DNA of 64,000 nt from CBDCWO01 sp965223405 (lineage in GTDB: Bacteria > Bacteroidota > Bacteroidia > Chitinophagales > Saprospiraceae), in NCBI GenBank assembly GCA_965223405.1, contig CBDCWO010000006.1, forward strand, positions 2,976,001 to 3,040,000, written 5' to 3'. The position numbers were made by a program, and so were the translations under genes. The notes beneath the pieces are model-generated. The model was not told the origin of the DNA. It saw only the letters and a program-made list of their open reading frames with translations, and ran no database searches. This document shows, one piece after another, positions 9,238-17,871 of the stretch (positions are counted from its first letter, which is position 1; each line of letters opens with the position of its first letter).

Positions 9238-9802
9238 AATAAAACTCTTTAGCTTGTGGGCTATTAATTAATAATTTACGCAGCGTCTTCAATCCATAGT
9301 ATAATCTGGACTTGGCCGTATTAATAGAAATATCCAAGACCTCTGCAATTTCATGGAACTTCAGGTTCTCATATTCTTTCATCACAATTATGGTCCTTTG
9401 TTCATCAGGAATTTGCTGAAGTGCATTATTTAGATATGATTTCAGTTCATGCATTTCTACAGAATTTGATTGATTGGTAGTAAGCTTATTTTTTACCAAG
9501 TCCGGTTCTACCAATCTTTGATCCCGTTTTGATTTTCGCAATTCTGAATTGCAAAAGTTAACCGCAATCCGGTATACCCAGGATTTAAATTTTCCCGAAT
9601 CTTCAAGTTGATGTGCTTTTTCATACACTTTGATGCAGGTCTTTTGCAACACATCCATGGCCGTATCATGATCCGCAAGCATTTTGAAAGCCAGGTTGTA
9701 AATTCTTGTATGCCAAAGATTAAGCAATAAATTGATCGCTTGTTGATCTCCTGCTTTATACCGCAATAGCAAATTTTCCGATTGTAAACTTTTCTGATCC
9801 AA
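9227..9802 (-). CDS. ECF-family RNA polymerase sigma factor
   Basis: The 191-residue protein shows sigma region 2 (residues about 25-90, with DVLQKTCIKVYEK and FKSWVYRIAVNFC) and region 4 (about 125-180, with LPDEQ-like IPDEQRTIIVMKEYENLKFHEIA and the helix-turn-helix ISINTAKSRLYYGLKTL). The 60-residue spacing between them and the lack of regions 1 and 3 mark it as an extracytoplasmic-function sigma factor. It is the first gene of the operon with the anti-sigma and the secreted protein, and probably transcribes the operon itself, although no promoter could be assigned. The start ATG at 9802 is the first possible one. Confidence 0.94.
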   Translation of the reverse strand: MDQKSLQSENLLLRYKAGDQQAINLLLNLWHTRIYNLAFKMLADHDTAMDVLQKTCIKVYEKAHQLEDSGKFKSWVYRIAVNFCNSELRKSKRDQRLVEPDLVKNKLTTNQSNSVEMHELKSYLNNALQQIPDEQRTIIVMKEYENLKFHEIAEVLDISINTAKSRLYYGLKTLRKLLINSPQAKEFYYEY

Positions 9803-10198
9803 GCCTTTGATTTGACGATCTGTTACTGAAGTAATTAAAAACCACTCATATAAATATCAGTTATAAATCACTCCACTATTTTATTGATGTCTGGAGTTGT
9901 AAAAAAGTTTTATTCATGATTACATTTTCTATTAATCGATCGAATTTGAACAGTTCGATGGAGGCACTGCGTTAGAATTTATCTGAGTAGTCCGAACCTC
10001 TTAACAATAAGGTTACAAATAGGCTGTCAGAACTGATCAAAGATATTAAGTAAGGTTTTACAAGCTTCTGCGATTTGCGATGAACTTATGGTAAGAGGTG
10101 GAGCTCAGATAAAATTATTTTGAGAAAACGATCCCTGATTGCGTTAGAATTTATCTGAGTAGTCCGAACCTCTTAACAATAAGGTTACAAATAGGCTG
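9803..10198. other. Intergenic region between ECF operon and aminotransferase gene
   Basis: Positions 9803-9967 are the upstream region of the sigma gene; I could not assign a promoter. The remainder is mostly taken up by the first copy of an exact 138-bp direct repeat and the 34-bp spacer before the second copy. Confidence 0.6.
9968..10105 (-). repeat. Exact 138-bp direct repeat, copy 1 (contains a 3' fragment of the aminotransferase gene)
   Basis: Positions 9968-10105 are identical, base for base, to 10140-10277. The part 10027-10105 is a second copy of the last 26 codons and stop of the aminotransferase gene; 9968-10026 copies the 59 bp just after its stop. The spacer (10106-10139) begins with a near reverse complement of a motif inside the repeat (AATTTATCTGAG). 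Confidence 0.97.
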
Positions 10199-10277
10199 TC
10201 AGAACTGATCAAAGATATTAAGTAAGGTTTTACAAGCTTCTGCGATTTGCGATGAACTTATGGTAAGAGGTGGAGCT
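10140..10277 (-). repeat. Exact 138-bp direct repeat, copy 2 (end of the intact aminotransferase gene)
   Basis: This copy overlaps the true 3' end of the aminotransferase gene. The period between copies is 172 bp. Perfect identity means either a very recent duplication, strong gene conversion, or an assembly artefact. Confidence 0.97.
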
Positions 10278-11383
10278 AGGCGAATACTTTTCTGATCATA
10301 TAAAAACCAATCGAACAATATCCCGGCATTTTTAGCTTCATCCACCATTTTGATTACCAGATCTTCATCATCCATATCAACCGCCAGCAACAAGCCTTTG
10401 CTTCTTATCTCCCGGATGAGGGGATGTTTAAGCTCTTGGACAAATTGGGCCTCTTTCTCTGTAACGGAATCCATCAATTTTTCCGATAACAAATATTTTA
10501 TGGCAGCCAATCCAGCGGCACAACACACTGGGTGACCTCCAAATGTAGTGATATGTCCCAGGATCGGATCGAATGAAAGCTTGTGCATGATCTCGCGATT
10601 CGCGATAAATGCTCCCAACGGCAGGCCTCCGCCAAATGCTTTGGCCAGCAATAGGATATCTGGAATGATGCCCAGAGACTCAAAAGCAAATAAGGTACCG
10701 GTCCTGCCAATTCCGGTTTGAATTTCGTCTAAAATTAACAAAATACCATACCGGTCACATTGCACGCGTAGTGCTTTTAGAAATTCCGGGGAAGGTATCC
10801 GGACTCCAGCTTCACCCTGGACCGACTCGATTATCACGGCAGCAAAATCTTCATTTAGCAACTCCAGGGAGGAAAAATCATTAAGTCTTAAAAATGATAT
10901 CCCGGGAATAAGGGGGTGATAAGGAGATTTGTAGTATTCATTATCCATCAAACTCAGGGCTCCGTGTGTACTCCCATGATAGGCATTTTCAAATGCGGCA
11001 AAGCGATATCGGCCGGTATGTCTTTTTGCCAGCTTCAGTGCACCTTCTACTGCTTCGGAACCGCTATTTACAAAATAGACATTATTCAAATCAGAAGGTA
11101 GCAAGTCACAGAGCAAACTTGCTAATTCTACCTGTGGCGCAACTACGTGCTCTCCATACACCATGGTATGCATAAACTGTTCGGATTGTCGTTTAACCGC
11201 TTGGATAATTTCTGGATTTCCATGTCCCAAAGAAGAAACAGAAATGCCGGATATCAAATCCATATAGCGCTTCCCATGTGGATCAAATAAGTAGATACCC
11301 TCGGCTTTTACAATTTCCAATCCCAGTGGTGATGGACTAGTCTGTGCCACATGCTGTTTAAACTTCGATCTGATGATAGACAT
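10199..11383 (-). CDS. Class-III PLP-dependent aminotransferase (acetylornithine/ornithine type)
   Basis: The 394-residue protein is full length for the family. It has the cofactor phosphate-binding NSGSEAVEGALKLAK (residues 106-120), the AYHGST loop (134-139), LDEIQTG with the PLP-contacting Asp (about 219), and the Schiff-base lysine K248 in LLAKAFGGGLPLGAF. Such enzymes move an amino group between an omega-amino or similar donor and 2-oxoglutarate. Substrate cannot be read from sequence; there are no arginine or polyamine genes beside it to help. The stop lies inside an exact 138-bp repeat, so the last 26 codons exist a second time downstream. Start at the ATG 11383 fits the family N-terminus. 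Confidence 0.9.
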   Translation of the reverse strand: MSIIRSKFKQHVAQTSPSPLGLEIVKAEGIYLFDPHGKRYMDLISGISVSSLGHGNPEIIQAVKRQSEQFMHTMVYGEHVVAPQVELASLLCDLLPSDLNNVYFVNSGSEAVEGALKLAKRHTGRYRFAAFENAYHGSTHGALSLMDNEYYKSPYHPLIPGISFLRLNDFSSLELLNEDFAAVIIESVQGEAGVRIPSPEFLKALRVQCDRYGILLILDEIQTGIGRTGTLFAFESLGIIPDILLLAKAFGGGLPLGAFIANREIMHKLSFDPILGHITTFGGHPVCCAAGLAAIKYLLSEKLMDSVTEKEAQFVQELKHPLIREIRSKGLLLAVDMDDEDLVIKMVDEAKNAGILFDWFLYDQKSIRLAPPLTISSSQIAEACKTLLNIFDQF

Positions 11384-11429
11384 TCCTTAGTTTTACGCAA
11401 AGGTAGCAAAGAATGTCCCAATGACTCCA

Positions 11430-12635
11430 TCAGATAATCCCGAGCCGGGAATAATCCTGCTTCAGGATTTGAATGGGATCTGCATTAATCCATTTGGCCA
11501 GAATCTCAGAGTAGATTTGACGGAAATCTATTTCAAATTTCAGATCGCCATTTTGTAGATTTTGAAGATCAGGTCCACCATTAAATATTCCACTTTTTTG
11601 AAGATTTCCTCCCATGAGCCAAATGCTATTGGCAGTTCCGTGGTCTGTTCCCCTGCTGGCATTTTCTCCGACCCTGCGTCCGAATTCAGAAAAAGTAAGG
11701 ATTAAAGTATCCTCCAACAAATCATGAGCTTTTAAATCTTGCATAAACGCACTAACCGCATCCGCATATTGCTGTAACAGTCTGGAGTGTTGGTTTAATT
11801 GGTTGGCATGTGTGTCAAAACTACCCAAATCGGTGTAGTAAATACCCGTGTCGGTATCGGTTGTAATCAATTGGGCAATCATCTTCAAATTCCGACCAAT
11901 TTCGGTACCCGGGTAAGATACATTGGATCGATAGGATTTGGCCTGCTGGGCTAAATAATCTGCCGAAGATTGTGTATCGATTAAAGTTTTATATAAATAG
12001 TCGGCATGATCATCCTTTCCAGTTGCTACGTACTGATCTGCAATGGCCTGCAAAATCTTGTTTTGAGAAGTTCGCTTTAATTGGTCCGGATTCTTCATGA
12101 TGAATCCCTTATTATGGTCTCCCTTCAATGCCAGAGATAACGCTTCTCCAACTTCCAATGCGTGATATGGACTAGATTTGGCCACCTCTGTTTGATCCAA
12201 ATATCTCCCTAACCATCCGGATTGCCAATATTCCTGACTACTGCTTCCGCTGTGCCAAATATCCATTGACCTAAAATGTGATCTATCCGGATTGGGATAT
12301 CCAACGTTGTTAATGATGCTTACATATCCCTGGTTGTAAAGATCTTGAATTGGTTTCAAAGATGGGTGTAATCCTAGTTCATCATTTAGGACCAATGTTT
12401 TATCAGCCGCAATGGCAAGATTTGGTCTTTTTTGATAATAAATATCATTTTGATAGGGAACCAGAGTATTCAATCCATCGTTCCCTCCAGTCCATTGAAT
12501 GACCACCAGAATTTTCTGAGATCTGCTGGACATAAACTGTCTATTCAGACTATTCTGAATAAATTGGGGAACCCACATAGAAGAGGAGGCTAAAGCACTG
12601 GACGCTAAAAATTTTCTGCGATTCATAATTAACAT
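11430..12635 (-). CDS. DUF1501-family exported protein
   Basis: The protein (about 400 residues) begins with a twin-arginine-like signal (NRRKFLASSALASSS), then QWTGGNDGLNTLVP, DRSHFRSMDIWHSGS, and near the C-terminus TFSEFGRRVGEN....TDHGTAN, all hallmarks of the DUF1501 family, which is distantly related to sulfatase/alkaline-phosphatase folds. Function of the family is not settled. It overlaps the end of the DUF1800 gene by 7 bp; the two families are paired in many bacteria. ATG 12635 overlaps the upstream stop; the in-frame ATG at 12626 gives a tighter Tat signal and is equally possible. Confidence 0.92.
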   Translation of the reverse strand: MLIMNRRKFLASSALASSSMWVPQFIQNSLNRQFMSSRSQKILVVIQWTGGNDGLNTLVPYQNDIYYQKRPNLAIAADKTLVLNDELGLHPSLKPIQDLYNQGYVSIINNVGYPNPDRSHFRSMDIWHSGSSSQEYWQSGWLGRYLDQTEVAKSSPYHALEVGEALSLALKGDHNKGFIMKNPDQLKRTSQNKILQAIADQYVATGKDDHADYLYKTLIDTQSSADYLAQQAKSYRSNVSYPGTEIGRNLKMIAQLITTDTDTGIYYTDLGSFDTHANQLNQHSRLLQQYADAVSAFMQDLKAHDLLEDTLILTFSEFGRRVGENASRGTDHGTANSIWLMGGNLQKSGIFNGGPDLQNLQNGDLKFEIDFRQIYSEILAKWINADPIQILKQDYSRLGII

Positions 12636-13963
12636 ATTTGATACTCGGGTGAAGACATATAGCTTAAAAAGGAAGCAGGAACTTGATCGGCCACTGCTTG
12701 TAATCTTTTATTTACATTCTGCAGATGACGGATCGAATCAGGCTTGCCACACAGTACATAATTACTTAACAATTCTTCATCCGGATATTGTTGAATCCAA
12801 TTTTCGAATAATTGTGGGTCCCACGATCCGATTGTTCTTCTCCTTCCTTGCCCCCCTAAATTCTGTACAAATGCTACTGGTAAATTCAATCGAATTAATA
12901 AAGAGGCATTATCTATCCAGGATCTTCCACCCGGCCAACCGGCCACATTTGGAGGCCTGAATAAAGTCTGTCCCAATGCCGTACATATCTGAAGCAACAT
13001 GACATCATTATTGATTTGCAACTCCAATTGACGAGCCATACCGGCTACAAGTTCTACCGGAGACTTGATTTTTTGCCCCTTTACTTGATCATCGTAAAAC
13101 CAATCACTGAGAAAAATGGCTTCTAACAAATCCATTATTTGGTAATCTGATTGATAAAAACGAGAACTCAAGCGATCTATTTCGGCCTCATCAATAGTTG
13201 TAGCGACAAAATAAGTCACAATTTTACGTGTGATAAATCTTGCGGTTTGAGGTTGTTCCAAAATGATATCAATAATATCATCACCATTGAAATTTCCTTT
13301 GTTACCCATAAATTCCTTGCTGCCGTAGTCATGCCAGGGTTTTCGAAAAAAGAATTCTCCTCTCAGGTTACTCGACCAACCAGTAAATGCCCGGGCTGAT
13401 TCTTTTATGTCCTGCTCTGTATAGTTTCCACGCCCAATTGTAAACAATTCCATCAATTCTCGGGCAAAGTTTTCATTAGGTGCTTGCTTGCGGTTTTGTT
13501 GATTGTTCAAAAAGCGAATCATCGCTACATCTTTAGACATGGCATGCGCCAAGGACCGGAATGAACCAAGGGCATGTTGGCGTAAAGTATTGAGGTAGGC
13601 AATGGCCAAATCCGGAATTTGGATACGACAGGCAAAATGGCCATGCCAAAACAAGCACATTTTTTCAAGTAAGGAAGAACCTTCGGGACTTGCCATTCGC
13701 CGAATCCAATCCGCTGCGATCTGGCGAACTTTTTGTCGTCCTTCTTTGCGTAATGCCGCTACTTTCTCACGAGATAATGACTTTCTGTTTTGGTTTTCGG
13801 TCAATAAGTTGTATGGCTCACCCGATAGTTGATGGGAAGGAACTATTTTGAGGTAATCCCAACAGGCTTCGATATCGTGATTCAGTAAATTGTCATATTC
13901 AGTCTTGGTAATTCCAAATCCGGCACGCCAGAAAAGATGTTTTTTATTCTCCAGATTACTCAT
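12629..13963 (-). CDS. DUF1800-family protein
   Basis: The protein of about 444 residues has family landmarks FWRAGFGIT near the N-terminus, LFWHGHFACRI, NENFARELMELFTIGRGNYTE and ARAFTGW, and LFRPPNVAGWPGG near the C-terminus. I placed the start at ATG 13963 (MSNLENKK) because the longer frame to 13993 would need a TTG codon and adds residues foreign to the family. No signal peptide is visible, unlike the DUF1501 partner downstream, with which it overlaps by a few bases. The biochemical role is not known. Pairing with DUF1501 suggests a joint function, possibly in export or assembly of surface material. Confidence 0.9.
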   Translation of the reverse strand: MSNLENKKHLFWRAGFGITKTEYDNLLNHDIEACWDYLKIVPSHQLSGEPYNLLTENQNRKSLSREKVAALRKEGRQKVRQIAADWIRRMASPEGSSLLEKMCLFWHGHFACRIQIPDLAIAYLNTLRQHALGSFRSLAHAMSKDVAMIRFLNNQQNRKQAPNENFARELMELFTIGRGNYTEQDIKESARAFTGWSSNLRGEFFFRKPWHDYGSKEFMGNKGNFNGDDIIDIILEQPQTARFITRKIVTYFVATTIDEAEIDRLSSRFYQSDYQIMDLLEAIFLSDWFYDDQVKGQKIKSPVELVAGMARQLELQINNDVMLLQICTALGQTLFRPPNVAGWPGGRSWIDNASLLIRLNLPVAFVQNLGGQGRRRTIGSWDPQLFENWIQQYPDEELLSNYVLCGKPDSIRHLQNVNKRLQAVADQVPASFLSYMSSPEYQIC

Positions 13964-14351
13964 GATGCTGCCATTTTTAAATTTGGATACCAATTGCCGG
14001 GATAAGTTTAATTTGAGTTAAAATATTTTTAGAATAATTTCACTGCGAAGAGTGAAAAAATCACATTTGGTAAATTGAAGACTTAGAACCTGGTGTGGAA
14101 ATTGCTATGGTTTTGAGTAATGGATGTGGAATATGAGATTGTCCAACGATTCGGTGTGGTAAGAAAGTAACGCGCAGCACTTGCCAATGACAGGCTTAAT
14201 AAATGTGGAAGTTTTCAATTAAAGGTAACCAATTGTGTTATCGCTATGTTAAATAGCTACTAATTAATTACTTACAACTCGTTAATGTCATTTAGAAGTC
14301 AGGATAGTTTGTTGAAAAAATGGTTAATTTGCAAGTAAATTTGAGAGAGAT
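13964..14351. other. Divergent intergenic region
   Basis: This region of about 390 bp lies between the DUF1800 gene and the thioredoxin gene. A TAAATTTG at 14336-14343 fits the -7 consensus but sits only 8 bp before the ATG. I see no repeats, hairpins or small genes here. Confidence 0.5.
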
Positions 14352-15518
14352 ATGAAAATGCGTATACTTATACTTTCTACATTTCTTTTGTTTTCCGGAG
14401 TATTGTCTGGACAGGGTATTGAATTTTATGATGGCAATTGGAAGGATGCTTTAAAAGTGGCTGAAGAAAAGGGTAAACTGGTGTTCGTGGATGCCTATGC
14501 GGTATGGTGTGGACCCTGTAAGATGATGGCCAAAAATGTATTTCCCCGACCGGAGGTTGGTTCCTATTTCAATGCCCATTTTGTCAACATGAAGATTGAC
14601 ATGGAAAAAGGACAGGGATTGGATTTTAGAAAAAAGTATCGCGTCACCGCATTTCCCACATTTTTCTTCCTCGCTCCGGATGGTAAGATTGTATTGCAAG
14701 TAAAAGGAGCCAGAAATCCTAAAGATTTCGTCAAATTAGCAGAATCTGCCGTTAGTAAATACGATCCTTCTGCTGAGATTGCAGCTGAGTATGAATCAGG
14801 AAAGAGAGATTATGAAACCGTGTATAACTATGTTAAAGCATTAAACAAAGCCGGGAAAAATAGCCTGGCAATAGCGAATGAATATCTTAAGTCACAAACC
14901 GATCTGACAACTCCTGAAAATTTACATTTTATTCTGGAAGCAACTACTGAAGCGGATTCCAGGATATTTGATATGTTGGTAAAACATAAGGATCCTATTG
15001 TTCAGCTCACTTCTGAAGCTGCCGTGAATGAGAAAATAAGAAAGGCCTGCCATAAAACGGTGGATAAGGCAATGGAATTTAAACTGGAAATGTTGCTGGA
15101 CGAAGCCATCCAGAAAATGAAACTTAATCTACCGGAAGAAAGTGCAGCTTTTGCAGCAAACGGTAAGATGGCATATTATAAAACAACTGGAGAGGTAGAG
15201 GGATATTTAGCTGCTTGCAAAAACTATTTGCAAGGTAATAGCAAGGATGCTGTTCGTTTAAACAAGATTGCTGGTTCCATTATAGAAAATTTTGGGAGTA
15301 ACGAAGATGCAATGAAGTATGCCGCCAAGTTGGCCAAAAAGGCTTGTCAGTATGGGGATCATTCCGAATACCACTATACTTTTGCCAGAATTCTCCATGC
15401 CCAAGGTAATAAGACTGATGCTCTCAAGCAACTAGATCAGGCAATCCGTTTAGCCAAAAGTCAAAATGGGGATACCAAGGATATCTTCAAGCTCAAGGAA
15501 ACTTTAATGCAAAGTTAG
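14352..15518 (+). CDS. Secreted thioredoxin-fold protein with C-terminal helical/TPR region
   Basis: The 388-residue protein has a signal peptide (residues 1-20), a thioredoxin domain at about 25-130 with the active-site WCGPCK (52-57) and the cis-proline segment TAFPTFFF, then a helical region of about 240 residues that ends with a TPR-like repeat (HSEYHYTFARILHAQGNKTD). The domain probably reduces or isomerises disulfides, or serves as a redox partner in the periplasm or outside. The arrangement is common in Bacteroidota (thioredoxin family protein with a long C-terminal extension). It is a single-gene unit. Confidence 0.9.
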   Translation: MKMRILILSTFLLFSGVLSGQGIEFYDGNWKDALKVAEEKGKLVFVDAYAVWCGPCKMMAKNVFPRPEVGSYFNAHFVNMKIDMEKGQGLDFRKKYRVTAFPTFFFLAPDGKIVLQVKGARNPKDFVKLAESAVSKYDPSAEIAAEYESGKRDYETVYNYVKALNKAGKNSLAIANEYLKSQTDLTTPENLHFILEATTEADSRIFDMLVKHKDPIVQLTSEAAVNEKIRKACHKTVDKAMEFKLEMLLDEAIQKMKLNLPEESAAFAANGKMAYYKTTGEVEGYLAACKNYLQGNSKDAVRLNKIAGSIIENFGSNEDAMKYAAKLAKKACQYGDHSEYHYTFARILHAQGNKTDALKQLDQAIRLAKSQNGDTKDIFKLKETLMQS

Positions 15519-15812
15519 GTTCCCTTAAGATAGATGGAGAATTTCGAACTCTGTGCACTATTTTTTAAGGGCGGTACAAAAGCTCCAAGGACTTAATCAT
15601 TGGCAATCAAATACTGGAGAAAGATGAGTATATGAAGATCGATACAACATATTTTGAAAGACCACACTGGAGAGGGCGCATACTTTCTTGTTAGATTCGG
15701 ACCCTAAATCTATTGATTTTGATATATAGATCTGCTTCAATTAAAGAGTTTGAAATAATATTATCATAAAAAGCCTGAGAGTTAAATCTTAACCTGAAGG
15801 ATACTATTAAAT

Positions 15813-16787
15813 TCAAGATTTGAACTCAACATGGGTACCCTGTTCTTCTGATTCTTCACATGCTTCTATAATACGTTGACAAGTAATGGCATCCTCCAGA
15901 CTCGATAGAGGAGTCTCATTCAATCTGAGAACCTTGTCAATAAAGTGAGTTGCCGTATTCTTGATGGATTCGGGATAAGCGTGGTAGTTTTGAGAATGTG
16001 CACCTTTCCTTTTATTGATTACCCAATCCCGATAACTGTACCGGGTACTTCCCTTGGTGCCGATTACCTTAATGAGGCAGGTCCATGGATCTCCGGTATG
16101 ATCGTCATTAGCAAAGCTGGCACATAGATGGCTTAAGGAGCCATTTTCCATCTTCATATTCGCCATAGCGACATTTTCTTGTGGGGCAATAGTCCCATCA
16201 ATGGTGGTTTTCATACAGGAAATCGACTTAGGATGGCCGGCAAGATATAACATGGTATAACTGTGATGGGTTAAAATTTGGCGGATTACTCCGGGGTATC
16301 GCACGCGTATATCCTCCGCATGATGGATATTATAAAGCATATAGAACTGAGTAATTGTGCCCAATTTCCCACTTTGTATCATGGCCTGGGTGCGTTTAAT
16401 CCCCGACTCATAGATATAATTGTGGACTGGCATACAGCTAACTTTGGCCTTTCGGATGGCTTTCACCATTTGTTCCAATTCTGCGATACTTCCGGCAGCT
16501 GGTTTTTCGACCAGGACATGCTTACCCACTTTGGCCGCTCGGATTGTGTATTCACAATGTGTTTCCATATTGGTTAATATGAATACCGCGTCAATATCCG
16601 GATCCTGCAGTAGTGCATCGACTGAGTCGTATTGCACACATCCGTATTGAGCTGCTTTATGAGCCCCTTTCTCGTGCGTGCGATTCCATAAACCTTTTAA
16701 TTCAGCTCCGGCTAAATTATTTACGGCTTCAGCATGTAAGTCAGCCACATCACCGGCACCCAGAAACCCTATTCTTATTGTTTTCAT
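15813..16787 (-). CDS. Gfo/Idh/MocA-family NAD(P)-dependent oxidoreductase
   Basis: The 324-residue protein has an N-terminal Rossmann fold with GFLGAGDVADLH (residues 8-19) and the signature EKP (in VLVEKPAAG), whose Lys is catalytic in the family. The C-terminal beta-sheet domain follows, with a DD-H-type segment (ILTHHSYTML). Members oxidise a sugar or cyclitol hydroxyl with NAD(P). No signal peptide, so cytoplasmic. It is the last gene of a five-gene minus-strand operon and its start overlaps the stop of the epimerase gene by 4 bp. The substrate is unknown. Confidence 0.92.
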   Translation of the reverse strand: MKTIRIGFLGAGDVADLHAEAVNNLAGAELKGLWNRTHEKGAHKAAQYGCVQYDSVDALLQDPDIDAVFILTNMETHCEYTIRAAKVGKHVLVEKPAAGSIAELEQMVKAIRKAKVSCMPVHNYIYESGIKRTQAMIQSGKLGTITQFYMLYNIHHAEDIRVRYPGVIRQILTHHSYTMLYLAGHPKSISCMKTTIDGTIAPQENVAMANMKMENGSLSHLCASFANDDHTGDPWTCLIKVIGTKGSTRYSYRDWVINKRKGAHSQNYHAYPESIKNTATHFIDKVLRLNETPLSSLEDAITCQRIIEACEESEEQGTHVEFKS

Positions 16788-17803
16788 ATGTTTACTGGTG
16801 TATATTCCAATTTGCCGTCTTTTACCATTTTCCGAAATGCACGGAGTGATTTGTTTACCCCCTGAGAAATAGTAGTTAATGGCAGTTCGGAAAAGGCCTG
16901 ATCAATTTTCTCATGACTTAAATCTGATACAAACAAATTGGGTTCTGCATTGTGATCAATCGACAAATCAACAAATTCACCCATACCCAGCAATTCGGCC
17001 TGCGCTTTCACAATTTCCAGAAATTTTGCTACTTCGATGGTTTTTCCTTTGATATTAAAGGCTCCGAATCCTTTAAAAGGCTGTAAAGTACAGGCCGCGA
17101 AATGGGCACCGACATCTTCCACAAAATGATAATTCTCTCTTCCGGTATAAGGCATGGAAAAGGGGATCACTTCGTTGTGCATTGCACCGGTTACAATTGC
17201 TTTTAGGGCAGAAGTTGGAGCTGATGTTTTTCCTTTATCCCGACCCTTTCCATAGGTCGTATTAAGTCGTAAGCAGACAGTAGGAACTTGAGTATTGTCA
17301 AAAAACAAGCGAGCCAGATGCTCTCCTGCCAACTTCCATATACCATAATGGTTAGGGGGAGCCAGGATGGCATCTTCGGTAATCTCGGGTTCGGAATACA
17401 TCGAACGCATCCCATAAACGGCTGCCGAACTGGCAAATACAAATCTTTCAAGCCGGGGTAATTTTTCAGCGGCATCAAAAAGCGCCATGGTCCCGCCGGT
17501 ATTTATTTCCATTCCTCTAAAGTGATATTTTGCACAATCGGGGCTTTGGAATGCTCCCAAATGGATAATATGGGTTGGATTTACAGCAGAAATCATGTTT
17601 TCTGTATCACGATAATTAGCGACATCCAGGGTTCTAAATTCCAATCTTGGATCCAGTACTTCTCCTTGCCAAAGTTTGAGGGGTTCGACATTATTATAAC
17701 GGGAAGCGACGACTATTTTATCCACTTCATCGGATTGAAGTAATTTATAAATCGTCACGGAGCCAATGCAACCGGTTCCACCGGTTATAAATATGGTTGA
17801 CAT
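16784..17803 (-). CDS. NAD-dependent epimerase/dehydratase (extended SDR)
   Basis: The 339-residue protein carries the extended-SDR nucleotide motif GGTGCIG (residues 8-14), a serine-rich SSAAVYG segment, and the catalytic YGIWK (YxxxK) with PPNHYG before it. The family converts sugar nucleotides or oxidises/epimerises free sugars. With two Gfo/Idh/MocA enzymes, an alcohol dehydrogenase and two TIM-barrel isomerases beside it, a role in sugar or sugar-acid catabolism is more likely than in cell-wall synthesis. Translation is coupled to the downstream oxidoreductase by a 4-bp overlap. Confidence 0.9.
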   Translation of the reverse strand: MSTIFITGGTGCIGSVTIYKLLQSDEVDKIVVASRYNNVEPLKLWQGEVLDPRLEFRTLDVANYRDTENMISAVNPTHIIHLGAFQSPDCAKYHFRGMEINTGGTMALFDAAEKLPRLERFVFASSAAVYGMRSMYSEPEITEDAILAPPNHYGIWKLAGEHLARLFFDNTQVPTVCLRLNTTYGKGRDKGKTSAPTSALKAIVTGAMHNEVIPFSMPYTGRENYHFVEDVGAHFAACTLQPFKGFGAFNIKGKTIEVAKFLEIVKAQAELLGMGEFVDLSIDHNAEPNLFVSDLSHEKIDQAFSELPLTTISQGVNKSLRAFRKMVKDGKLEYTPVNI

Positions 17804-17871
17804 AAGTAATATATTTTTGGTATGCAGGAAAACATGATTCAGTAATTCTATAATTGAAAAGTTGAAAACAG

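Noticed and set aside
14336..14343. TAAATTTG as promoter of the thioredoxin gene
   Set aside because: It fits the consensus but lies only 8 bp before the ATG, leaving almost no room for a leader, and no -33 element was found.
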